Source of the DNA: Balanoglossus misakiensis
Taxonomy: Eukaryota; Hemichordata
DNA: 64,000 nucleotides
NCBI GenBank assembly: GCA_040954595.2
Contig: CM082592.2
Coordinates: 434,001-498,000, forward strand
Direction of reading: 5' to 3'
In this document: piece after piece, positions 51,962-60,713 of the stretch
Layout: the number at the start of each line of letters is the position of its first letter
Numbering within the stretch: position 1 is the stretch's first letter
Position numbers and translations under genes: made by a program
Notes under the pieces: generated by a model
What the model was told of the DNA's origin: nothing
The model's database searches: none
The model's input: the letters and a program-made list of their open reading frames with translations, nothing else

Positions 51962-54900
51962 TTAAAAACCATATCTTTGTGGAGCTTTTCTATCTCGTGT
52001 AGATCTTCTAACTGTCTGGGTCTCCACCTCTGTTTCCATGGTAACGGTTTCTGCTATCTGAACCGGACTCGCTCCCTCTGTCTCCATAGCAACTGTTTCT
52101 GTCATCTGCGTGGGACTCAATGCTTCTGTTCCCATAGCAACTGTTTCTGTCATCTGAGCTGGACTCGCTACATCTGTTTCCATAGCTATCACGGCTGTAT
52201 CTGTACTTTCAGACATTCTCGGAGTAAACTCTGTTGCTGTTGCTCTAAGTTTTCTGCTCTCTCTTCCACCATTTGTCATCATATCGACCATCTCTCTATC
52301 GTCTGGTCTTGTACTTCCTACTGCATCCTCCATGACTGTTTTGTTATTAAATCGCACCGAACTACGCACAGGAGGTTCAGCTATAGTTCTTTCCCTTGAT
52401 GCAGGTTTCCACCACTGTACTAATTCCAATCCATCCTCTGAAGAGTCTGTGCCAGCACTTGAACTAGTAGTCACTGGTCGATGACGAGTTCTTCTCATAT
52501 CTCTTTGTGGTTTTCTGTCATATTGCTTTCTCATAGGTCTTGCAGGATACGGTACAGGTAATGCACTGCATGGCAATAACATGTTCCGATGAAGAGTCCT
52601 TGAACCCTGAGATTCTCCACTTTCCCGAACAACTTCATACACCGGAATATCTGGATTGACCTGACGGACCACAATGTAAGCAGTTTTCTCCCAGCGATCA
52701 GCTAGCTTGTGTTTACCACGAATTCCTACATTCCGTACCATTACACGATCTCCTGGCTCCAATCGACTTTCCTTAGCTCTCACATCATACCGTCTCTTGT
52801 TTGCTCGCTGGTGTTTCTCTGCCTCTTTTGATGCTAATTCATATGCCACTTTCAATCTCTCCCGCAGTCTATGCGCATAATCATCGCAATCGTCATCCTC
52901 GGTTGGCTGTAATCCCAGATAGATATCTACAGGAAGCCTGGGATGATGACCATACATCAAGTAATAAGGTGAGTAACCAGTACTTTCTCCTTTTGTACAA
53001 TTGTATGCATGTACCATTGGACTAATATACTTCTTCCAATCTTGTTTCCTCTCTTCACCGAGCGTACCCAACATGTCCATCAACGTCCTGTTGAATCTCT
53101 CACATTGCGGGTTTCCCTGGGGGTGGTAAGGCGTGGTGCGAGATTTCTGTATTCCCAGCTTTTTACATAACTCCTGAATAACTTTCGACTCGAAATTGCG
53201 CCCTTGATCTGAGTGGAGACGATCAGGAAAACCATAATGCAACAGGAAATGCTCCATCAAAGCGTCCGCCGTCGTCTTCGCTGTCTGGTCCTTGGTTGGT
53301 ATTGCTATCGCATACCTCGTGAAATGATCTGTAATGATCAGTATATCTTTGTATCCTCCTTTACACGGCTCCACTGTCAAATAGTCCATACAAACTAATT
53401 CCAATGGCCGCTTCGTCGTAATGTTACAAAGTGGGACTTTAGCTCTTCCATCTGGAGTCATCTTTCTGCGAGTGCAGCGCTCACAATTCTTCACCTTGAC
53501 TTCTATATCCATAGTCATCTTAGGCCAATAAAATCTGGACTTCATCAGATCAGTAGTTCTCTCTATTCCAGGGTGTCCCATATCATCATGTAATGCCTCC
53601 ATGGCTGTACCACGATATATGGCAGGCAAGACCAACTGATTATACTCATCACCATGGCGATCCTGTCTCCGTCTGTACAGTACACCATCCCGAAACCGTA
53701 ATCGATTCCATTCCTTCAGACCAATTTGCACCAATTTAGATTCGCCACTTCTTTCTGTAACAGTGGGTCGTTTATTCTTCACCATGTACATATATAAGCG
53801 TCCTACAACAGGATCTGCCTTCTGCGCTGCTATCCAATCAGCTGTGGTAACTGAAGGTAATGCTGTCTGGTCTGACCACTTTTCAATTTCATCCTCCACA
53901 CGAGTAACAACCCCTGGCTCAGCTCCTAGTACTTCAACTGCTGGTAACGTCTGAACCTGGGCACTCTGAGTGACTGCTTTCACCGTCTCAATATTCATTC
54001 GCTCTCTCTCAGCAGGAGGTAACCAATCCAACCAATATGGACGTCCCTCAGTATCAGTGGTATATCCCTGATGGGGCTTCCGCGATAGACCATCTGCACC
54101 AGCGTTGAGGCTGCCTGGCGTATACTGTAATTCAAAATCATACTGAGCTAGTGCCGCCAACCATCTGTGTCCAGTGGCATCAAGTTTCGCGCTGGTCATC
54201 ACATAGGTTAAAGGATTGTTGTCAGTTACAACCAAGAATTTTCTACCATACAGATAGTCCTTGAACTTGTCTGTTACTGCCCATTTCAATGCTAGGAACT
54301 CTAACTTGTGCACAGGGTAGTGTCGTTCACTCTTCGATAGTCTTCTGCTGGCATAGGCAATCACCCTTTTCACTGATCCCTCCTTCTGGTATAGCGCAGC
54401 ACCCAATCCCAATAAGCTGGCGTCAGTATGTAGCTCAAATGGCTTCTCATAATCTGGATATGCGAGAATAGGGGGATGTGTCAATCTCTCAATCAGCGTC
54501 TCGAACGCATGTTGGCACTCTTCTGTCCAGTTGAATTTGGGACGATCTTCCTCTCTGACGAGTCTCATCTTACCAGAACGGCCTTTCCGCTGATACAATC
54601 CAACTGTCAAGTCATTGAGAGGTTTGGCAATCTTCGAATATCCTTCCACATATCTTCTATAATATCCTGTCACGCCTAAAAACGTCTTGACCTCTTGGGC
54701 ATTGGTAGGCACTGGCCACGTCTTCAAAGGTTCAGTCTTTGCGGGATCAGTCTGTATACCGTTCGCACTCACAACATGTCCCAAATAGTTGACCTGCTTC
54801 AGAAAGAAAGCACACTTCTTGGGGGATAACTTCAAACCATTCGCCGCAAGTCGCTGAAATACTTGTCGCAATCTATCCAGATGTTCCTCGAAGGTGCTCG

Positions 54901-56410
54901 AGAAAATAATATCATCAAGATAAACCAGGCAAATCTTGTAATTTAAATCTCCCAGACATTTCTCCATGACACGTTGAAATGACGCAGGGCTAGTAGTCAG
55001 TCCCATAGGTAACTTCAGACATTCATACAGTCCAACGGGGGTAATAAACGCCGTCTTCTCCACATCTGTTTCATCCATCAAGATCTGCCAGTAACCCGAT
55101 TTCAAATCGACTGTACTGAAAAGTGCTGCTCCTTTCAGGGCATCAAAACTTTCCTCTATACGAGGCAGTGCATAGGCATCTCTTATCGTCCGCGCGTTGA
55201 GTTTTCGGTAATCAATACACAGCCGCGTACTACCATCTTTTTTCCCAACTAGTACTATGGGCGCGGCCCAGGGGCTGTGTGACTCCCTTATCACTCCACT
55301 GTCAATCATGCCATCCAAAATATGTTTCAATTCCTGGTACCTTGCAGGTGGCACACGACGAGGACGTTCACTGATAGGAGTCTCGTCAGTCAATCGAATA
55401 CGGTGTTTCTCTATCCCACAAGTACCAAGATCGGTGTCGTTCTTGGAAAACACATCCTTCTGTTCGGTAAAACAGGCTTCCACTTGCTCCAACTGTCGAG
55501 TGGTTAAGTCTGCCTCGGTCAGATCAAAGACAACTCCATCCACTGATATTGTGCTTTTGGGTGTAGACTGAATATCACTCATCTCGTGAGCCATAGCTGA
55601 CATCTGTCCAGGTTTCTCTATCCATGTCACTGCTCTCGCTTCCCCAATAACATCTCCTGGTTTCACCATAACTGTCTTGTCACTAGTGTTGCTAATACGG
55701 ACCGGCACCTGCGATTTCCGTCGATAACATGTCATCACTCCAGTTGTAGCACTTGTAGCAATGTTGCATGGAGTCTTGGCACTGGGTTCCACTGTAACAA
55801 CATACTGGTCACGAGGAGTGCCACCACGAACGCGTCCCCACACCATCTGATCGCTGTCCGGCTTGACAGAGATAGGTGTTCTGCACATAGCTCTGACATC
55901 TCCCAAAAATCCATCTCTTCCAACAAATCTTTCTCTCGCCAACAATGTATTACAAGTCTTCTTTCCAGTTACAGACATACGCATGGAACGAACTTTCTTC
56001 TGATTCCTTGTGAGACTACCACAATCTATATAGTAACACAAAAGATTGGTGCCTGCAGTGACTGGTACATCAGCGTTGTACTCGTTGTCTGCCGCAACTA
56101 ATACCAATACGTTGTGTTCATCTTCAGATGCAAACAATGACACAGGGAAAGACATCTTCACTTCGATGTATCCTAAATATGGTAACTTCTCACCACCAGC
56201 ACCGGTAACCACGAAAGAATCGGTCAATAGTCTCAAAGGCACATCGGTCAGATTCTTCCAATAATATTCGTACGAAACAGTCGTCACTTGTGATCCCGTA
56301 TCAATCAGGCACGGACATCTCATCCCATTAATAAACACATGCTCTTCTGGCGTTGGTCCTACCAGTGCTTTTTCACAGTCTTCAATACTTTCTTTGGACT
56401 CATCTCCCCT
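51962..56410 (-). CDS. pol: Pol polyprotein: protease, reverse transcriptase, RNase H, integrase
   Basis: The pol frame is open from 56491 (a GTG) to the stop at 51962. It has no ATG before residue 57, seven residues from the protease active site, so it is taken to start at the frameshift (56410, residue 28 of the open frame). Protease: LIDTGS with Asp64. Reverse transcriptase: LCIDYRKLN 424-432, VDLKSGYWQ 461-469 and the catalytic YLDD 524-527. RNase H: HTDAS with Asp690, Glu731, TDNN with Asp757 and Asp800. Integrase: zinc finger H968-x4-H973 with C1003-x2-C1006, and catalytic D1036, D1095 and E1131 with the typical 35-residue spacing. A GPY/F-like module spans about 1262-1307 and ends HRNMLLP; no chromodomain is seen. 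The tail (1320-1509) is low-complexity with three 16-residue repeats and a basic end. It is uninterrupted and looks functional. It copies element RNA into DNA and integrates it. Confidence 0.95.
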   Translation of the reverse strand, partial: RGDESKESIEDCEKALVGPTPEEHVFINGMRCPCLIDTGSQVTTVSYEYYWKNLTDVPLRLLTDSFVVTGAGGEKLPYLGYIEVKMSFPVSLFASEDEHNVLVLVAADNEYNADVPVTAGTNLLCYYIDCGSLTRNQKKVRSMRMSVTGKKTCNTLLARERFVGRDGFLGDVRAMCRTPISVKPDSDQMVWGRVRGGTPRDQYVVTVEPSAKTPCNIATSATTGVMTCYRRKSQVPVRISNTSDKTVMVKPGDVIGEARAVTWIEKPGQMSAMAHEMSDIQSTPKSTISVDGVVFDLTEADLTTRQLEQVEACFTEQKDVFSKNDTDLGTCGIEKHRIRLTDETPISERPRRVPPARYQELKHILDGMIDSGVIRESHSPWAAPIVLVGKKDGSTRLCIDYRKLNARTIRDAYALPRIEESFDALKGAALFSTVDLKSGYWQILMDETDVEKTAFITPVGLYECLKLPMGLTTSPASFQRVMEKCLGDLNYKICLVYLDDIIFSSTFEEHLDRLRQVFQRLAANGLKLSPKKCAFFLKQVNYLGHVVSANGIQTDPAKTEPLKTWPVPTNAQEVKTFLGVTGYYRRYVEGYSKIAKPLNDLTVGLYQRKGRSGKMRLVREEDRPKFNWTEECQHAFETLIERLTHPPILAYPDYEKPFELHTDASLLGLGAALYQKEGSVKRVIAYASRRLSKSERHYPVHKLEFLALKWAVTDKFKDYLYGRKFLVVTDNNPLTYVMTSAKLDATGHRWLAALAQYDFELQYTPGSLNAGADGLSRKPHQGYTTDTEGRPYWLDWLPPAERERMNIETVKAVTQSAQVQTLPAVEVLGAEPGVVTRVEDEIEKWSDQTALPSVTTADWIAAQKADPVVGRLYMYMVKNKRPTVTERSGESKLVQIGLKEWNRLRFRDGVLYRRRQDRHGDEYNQLVLPAIYRGTAMEALHDDMGHPGIERTTDLMKSRFYWPKMTMDIEVKVKNCERCTRRKMTPDGRAKVPLCNITTKRPLELVCMDYLTVEPCKGGYKDILIITDHFTRYAIAIPTKDQTAKTTADALMEHFLLHYGFPDRLHSDQGRNFESKVIQELCKKLGIQKSRTTPYHPQGNPQCERFNRTLMDMLGTLGEERKQDWKKYISPMVHAYNCTKGESTGYSPYYLMYGHHPRLPVDIYLGLQPTEDDDCDDYAHRLRERLKVAYELASKEAEKHQRANKRRYDVRAKESRLEPGDRVMVRNVGIRGKHKLADRWEKTAYIVVRQVNPDIPVYEVVRESGESQGSRTLHRNMLLPCSALPVPYPARPMRKQYDRKPQRDMRRTRHRPVTTSSSAGTDSSEDGLELVQWWKPASRERTIAEPPVRSSVRFNNKTVMEDAVGSTRPDDREMVDMMTNGGRESRKLRATATEFTPRMSESTDTAVIAMETDVASPAQMTETVAMGTEALSPTQMTETVAMETEGASPVQIAETVTMETEVETQTVRRSTRDRKAPQRYGF
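52034..52177 (-). repeat. Three 48-bp repeats in the 3' end of pol
   Basis: Residues 1439-1454, 1455-1470 and 1471-1486 of the pol frame are variants of TEALSPTQMTETVAME. The tract preserves the frame, lies beyond the integrase core and precedes the basic C-terminus. Probably a flexible linker that expands by slippage; no known function can be given. Confidence 0.85.
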
Positions 56411-57960
56411 TTTCCCGACACTGCTGTTTCTGTTCGCTGACAAGACAAGACGGTAGGGCAGATGCGTTGGATGTGTCCTATTCCTCCACACCTAAAGCAA
56501 ACTACAACTCGGTCAAACCCGGCCCTCACTCCCTGATTGGTGTACGGTTGGCGGGAATTACTAGTCATCTCTCTCTTTTCATCCTTCGGTTTTGGACATA
56601 TTCGTGCGATGTGTCCTTCTTCCGCACAGTTGAAACATCTCAGTGGCTTCCTTGACTTCACTGGATTCGCATTTGGCACATTGACAGGACACTGTCTTGA
56701 AAAATGACCCATACCACCACACGTGTAACACATACCAGGCGACGAGCTGGCAGCTGGTTTGGTTGCTCCCGGTGTTTTCTTTTCTAATTTCTTCTGTCTT
56801 TCTTCTAACGACTCCATCTTCTCCTTCATCGCTGACAACATAAGGGTATTTTCTTGAAGGACTTTGGTCATCATAGCGATTTCATTCGCACCAAGATTTT
56901 TTTGTTGGCTCATAGACTCCCTCTTCAAACTATCATCCCCGGCGGCCACCTGACGGGTCTTCGCACTCGGTTTCCGTACTTGAGGAGACTTCAAAGCTTC
57001 ACGCTCCAGGACCTCTTGCTCCGCATTCCGTACTACACGCAACAGATCATCATAGGTTTTGGCCTCCCGGTATCCATGGCGTGCTATTTCCCTCACCTGG
57101 TCATCGCTGATATTTCGCCAGAATACAGTTTTCAAAGTCTGGTCTTTCTCACGGAGTGGCAGTCCACCTCTTTTACACACCATATCCAAATCCAATTCAA
57201 GGCGCGTCCCAAAGTCTGACATCGATTCCCCGGGTTTTTGTTTACTGGAGCTGTAAAACCTGGCCAGCAAATCATCCCCGGATTCAACTTCTCCAAAGCG
57301 ACCTTCTAACTTGTTCACTATCTCTTCTACAGTGGTGTCGAACCCCATTCCCATAACCAATAGAGTGGCCCGCCCTCGAAGTGATTCCCTCACAGCTTGC
57401 AACACCATGGCTGGGGAATGTGCACGACTCTGTTGAAACCACAAAACTTCTTGTTTCCAGATTTCAAACTCAGCATCCCCTTTGCGAGATGGGTCACCAG
57501 AGAAGGTTGGTAATTTCGATCTCTGGGTCAAATATACCGCATGTCCAGCATCCATAGTCGTCTCCATACCACGTGGTGACTTTTCATGACCCCGTCTTGG
57601 TGCCATACCTCTTCTATTCTCATCTGTCCATTCTCTTCCCAAAGATCGTCTATTTCTTTCTTTCTGCAACTCTCTGTCTAATAATCTTGCTTCTTCATCT
57701 ATCCATTGCACCTCTTCACTCAACAATCTCTCTTTGTCCCGTCTTTCCTCCTCGTCTATCATTCTCTTCGCAGTTCTTTCAATCCGTCTCTCCAATGACC
57801 GACGTCTCATTAACTCTAATGTTCTCCTTTCTTCTGTTTCAGGTGTACGAAGACCATCCTCCTGTACTTGTAAGACAGGCATTTCTTCAGGAGTACCAAC
57901 CTGTAAGGGCTGGGGTTCTTCATCAGAAGTGATCCCAAAGTCAATTCCACCAGTAGCCAT
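56359..57960 (-). CDS. gag: Gag polyprotein, retrotransposon nucleocapsid/capsid
   Basis: The frame is open from a TTG at 57978, but the first ATG is at 57960, with G at -3 and G at +4, so I start there (533 aa; residue numbers below count from the TTG). Residues 50-125 are highly charged (Glu/Arg-rich, probably helical). Residues 150-325 look like a capsid region: PTFSGDP at 157-163 and a WKQEVLWFQQ helix at 174-183 resemble the Gag domain of Ty3/Gypsy and the domesticated PNMA/ZCCHC12 family. Residues 355-400 look like a coiled coil. Three CCHC zinc knuckles of the form C-x2-C-x4-H-x4-C sit at C417-C430, C448-C461 and C494-C507, the RNA-binding nucleocapsid part. The stop at 56359 overlaps pol by more than 100 bases. 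Its role is to form the virus-like particle in the cytoplasm. Confidence 0.93.
   Translation of the reverse strand: MATGGIDFGITSDEEPQPLQVGTPEEMPVLQVQEDGLRTPETEERRTLELMRRRSLERRIERTAKRMIDEEERRDKERLLSEEVQWIDEEARLLDRELQKERNRRSLGREWTDENRRGMAPRRGHEKSPRGMETTMDAGHAVYLTQRSKLPTFSGDPSRKGDAEFEIWKQEVLWFQQSRAHSPAMVLQAVRESLRGRATLLVMGMGFDTTVEEIVNKLEGRFGEVESGDDLLARFYSSSKQKPGESMSDFGTRLELDLDMVCKRGGLPLREKDQTLKTVFWRNISDDQVREIARHGYREAKTYDDLLRVVRNAEQEVLEREALKSPQVRKPSAKTRQVAAGDDSLKRESMSQQKNLGANEIAMMTKVLQENTLMLSAMKEKMESLEERQKKLEKKTPGATKPAASSSPGMCYTCGGMGHFSRQCPVNVPNANPVKSRKPLRCFNCAEEGHIARICPKPKDEKREMTSNSRQPYTNQGVRAGFDRVVVCFRCGGIGHIQRICPTVLSCQRTETAVSGKGEMSPKKVLKTVKKHW
56410..56416 (-). promoter_or_regulatory. Candidate -1 ribosomal frameshift heptamer GGGAAAA
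   Basis: On the minus strand GGGAAAA lies in the gag/pol overlap. In the gag frame it reads G GGA AAA (third base of codon 521, codons 522-523), the X XXY YYZ arrangement needed for simultaneous slippage. The -1 frame entered is exactly the pol frame. I saw no strong stem-loop directly downstream, only a weak 4-bp possibility. The phase and frame agreement are seen; function is inferred. Confidence 0.8.
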
Positions 57961-58376
57961 ATCATCAGACAACTCCAATAATCCACTTGTAATAATAAAG
58001 GTCTAAGTTCACCCCTGTCTCTGTCTGTTCCTGTATCACGTATCTGTGTAATTCACAATGAACAGGGATACTGCGAGTCAAATGTGCAATATTCTATACA
58101 CCTGACAAGGAATAAAAAAAATGTTAAACATGGTCACATAGTCTCCAGATAACAAAAGGAAAACAGTTTACAGCTCTCAAAAAATATGAGAAACAAGAAA
58201 ACAAAATTGGCTGGCCCTATACAATAGGAAGCCCTACAACTGTTTTGATCACAACAGCAAGCAACTTCAGTCAGCTAACGCCTCAAAATTCATACTAGAA
58301 ATGTTAAAGTGAGGCTGTTACCCACAATACTCTGAGTAGTGAATGATACCAAAAGTTAATTTTTAACCACCATCGA
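57961..58376 (-). other. Retrotransposon 5' leader
   Basis: About 416 bases between the PBS and the gag ATG, the usual place for packaging and dimerisation signals. I see no conserved frame or repeat in it. Confidence 0.6.
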
Positions 58377-58394
58377 CCCCCTTAGCGGGCGCCA
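58377..58394 (-). promoter_or_regulatory. Primer binding site, lysine-tRNA-like
   Basis: Read on the minus strand, the 5' LTR is followed by TTTT and then TGGCGCCCGCTAAGGGGG. The first nine bases are those of the tRNA-Lys-type primer binding site of lentiviruses; the later bases differ, so the host's own tRNA would have to be checked. The 4-nt spacer between LTR and PBS means the last LTR bases are not directly defined by the primer end. Confidence 0.75.
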
Positions 58395-58398
58395 AAAA

Positions 58399-59783
58399 TG
58401 TAACCTCACTCGCAATTACATATAATACAAAAAGGGCCCTGGTGGCATTGCGGCACCTTCGCTCCACACTACTCAATCAGATGCAACAAGAAACAATTTT
58501 CTCTCTCCGATAAGTTCAAATATAAAAGAAAAAACTTGACAGCACTCAATCTCTGAATGGCGGTCTCTATCACTGAACAACAAAAAAATCAAGCAATTCC
58601 ATACTGATCACACTAGTGCACCTGTTTACAACAGGGGGTGCACTGTAAAAAGAAAATGAAATGTTAATCTGTATCACTGATAATACAAGAAGAATAAAGT
58701 TCACTCTCAATGTACGTAGCTGTATAAATCAATGTACTCAGCAGTGGAAATCAGCGTATTCCGCTGTATAAATCAATGTACTCAGCAGTGTGAATCAGCG
58801 TATTCCGCTGTATAAATCAATGTACTCAGCAGTGTGAATCAGCGTATTCCGCTGTATAAATCAATGTACTCGGCAGTAAAAATCAGTGTACTCCGCTGTA
58901 TAAATCAATGTACTCGGCAGTAGAAATCAGTTCACTTTTCCCACAATAGTTCGAAAAAATAAAAGTTCACTGTTCACACAATAGTTCAAAAGAAAATAAC
59001 AGTTCACTATCAATGTACTCAGCTGTATGACTCAGTTTGCTGTCCCCGTAAACAGTTCTGGCGCTGAATCCAACTTCAACTGGCACAATCCGCTGGTACA
59101 TGGCAAACCACGGCGAATCCCTCAGAACGTCTGCAAACTGCTACACCCGAAGCCGGCGAATCCCTCGGAACGGCAGCAAACCGCAAACTGTTGCACAGAA
59201 AATCGGCGAATCCCTCAGAAAGGCAGCAAACAGCGACTGTAGCACACAAGCGGCTCGGTGTATCAAAACTGATGGGTCCGCTATCAATACATGTACTTAT
59301 CTCTCTCCGTCTCTAGCTCGCTCGCATCACACGCCAGCACGACTCATGGGGGCAGCCATCTTGGAAAGTTTTGTTTAGAACTGCATACATGGCCGAATCT
59401 CCGACTCAACTTCGGCCCTACTCGGCTCGTCACGCACTCACCGTCTAGCTGGAACTTCTTGGCCAATTCAAAAAATATAGTTTCTTTTCAAACCACGTCT
59501 CGCTCTTCCGAATTCAGTGTCACTGTTGGCACTCCGTCCGCCTGTATCAGAGACCTGCACGCCTCAATACATGACTTCTGGCTGAAACCTGGGCTGCAAT
59601 TTCAGACGAAAATCTCCCAGCAATTTCTGGACGACCAGCTCACGCGTACTCAAATTTTCCACACTCCCTTCAAAAAAAAAAAAACCCCAACAACTCCCCG
59701 GATGAACCGCTGTACCGGCTGAGGGCGCTGCTGTCACCTTTCCCGTAAAGTACCCGGATGCTACTCAGTAACCATGGGTTACA
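58399..59783 (-). repeat. 5' LTR (sense orientation), 1,385 bp
   Basis: Upstream LTR of the minus-strand element. It should hold the promoter, but I could not identify a convincing TATA box or polyadenylation signal. Compared with the other LTR it differs by four substitutions (tactcgg/tacacgg, catacat/catacgt, ccacgtc/ccacatc, aaccgct/aactgct) and one extra A in an A-run. It contains 44-bp tandem repeats (58721-58930) and a looser group of three repeats starting at 59111, 59154 and 59204. Confidence 0.95.
58721..58930. repeat. 44-bp tandem repeats in the 5' LTR
   Basis: Exact counterpart of the repeats in the other LTR, with the same copy number and one base different (tactcgg against tacacgg in the last copy). 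In the sense direction they lie upstream of the R/U5 end, where enhancer repeats commonly sit in LTRs; that role is an inference. Confidence 0.92.
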
Positions 59784-59787
59784 TAAG
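59784..59787. other. Target site duplication TAAG (right)
   Basis: TAAG directly follows the LTR end GTTACA and leads into aaaagaatttattc of the interrupted satellite unit. Confidence 0.92.
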
Positions 59788-60713
59788 AAAAGAATTTATT
59801 CTTATTTATTTTGTAAAAAAGACAATTTTTCGAAAAAAAGTCGAAAATGGTAATTTTGTCTTGGGTGATTCAAATTATACCGCCTTTTCTGGAATTTGCA
59901 GCACTTTTTACAAGAGAACGACACTTCATGCTCCATAATATTTCCGAAAATGAAGAAAAGAGTTAATTTTTTATGATTTTTTAAAAATTTACCATTTTTG
60001 TCAAAATATGGCCAAAATGGCTATTTTTCCTTGAATTCCGTCAATATCTCTGCATTTTCGGAGTGGTCGAAAGTTTTAACATACAATCAACATGTCATTT
60101 TTGATCAGGGCACCAAATTCGAAGAACAAAGGTTTTTTTATTTGTTTTTCTAAAAATGACATTTTCAAGGAAAATTTGGTAAAACGCAATTTTGTCTGCA
60201 GTGAGCCAAATTAGACGGTCTTTTGTGAAATTTGTATCGATATATACATACGAAGAGCATTCTATACTCCATCAGATTTCCGAAAATGTAGAAAACAGGT
60301 ATTTTTTATAATTTTCAAAAATTTACCATTTTGACCAAATTGTGGCTAAAATTGTTATTTTCGTGTTGAATGCCGCCAGTGTCACTGCTTTTAAAAGTCA
60401 TAAAAACTTTTAACATACAAGCAATTGTTTATATATGATCAGGTCACCGAATTAAAAAAATAAAGAATGTTTTGCCTAAAAATGACCTTTTTGGTGCAAA
60501 AACGAATAAAACGCAATTTTGTATTAAATCAGCTCATTCAGAGTGCATTTTTTATAATCAGCACCATTTTTACATATAATGGAAATTTCCTACATCATCA
60601 GATATCCAAATATGAAAAAATGATTTAGATTTTAGATGATTGTCCAAAATTAGCTGATATCTAATAAATGTAGTATTGAACCGTTCCGTCCCCCCCCCCC
60701 CCTTACATTATAT
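59784..60713. repeat. Satellite unit 25, right part (AT block)
   Basis: Remainder of unit 25, starting with the second TAAG copy and aaaagaatttattc. It contains the three AT subrepeats and a C-tract. It is almost identical to the AT block of unit 26 (shared gtcatttttgatc, tatttgtttttc and tttcctacatc). Confidence 0.93.

Larger units (their letters stand above)
50499..59783 (-). mobile_element. Ty3/Gypsy-type LTR retrotransposon, apparently intact
   Basis: 9,285 bp. The LTRs begin TGTAAC and end GTTACA and are flanked by the 4-bp target duplication TAAG. In the sense (minus) direction the order is 5' LTR (59783-58399), PBS, leader, gag, pol in the -1 frame, PPT, 3' LTR (51882-50499). The Pol order is protease, reverse transcriptase, RNase H, integrase. 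This order defines Ty3/Gypsy (Metaviridae-type) elements and excludes Copia. No env-like frame lies between pol and the 3' LTR. Both frames are uninterrupted and all catalytic residues I checked are present, so it may be autonomous and recent. I cannot assign a named family or clade. Confidence 0.95.

Noticed and set aside
51857-57932. Plus-strand frames within the retrotransposon interior
   Set aside because: They lie opposite gag and pol, which have full domain evidence on the minus strand. They show no domains of their own.
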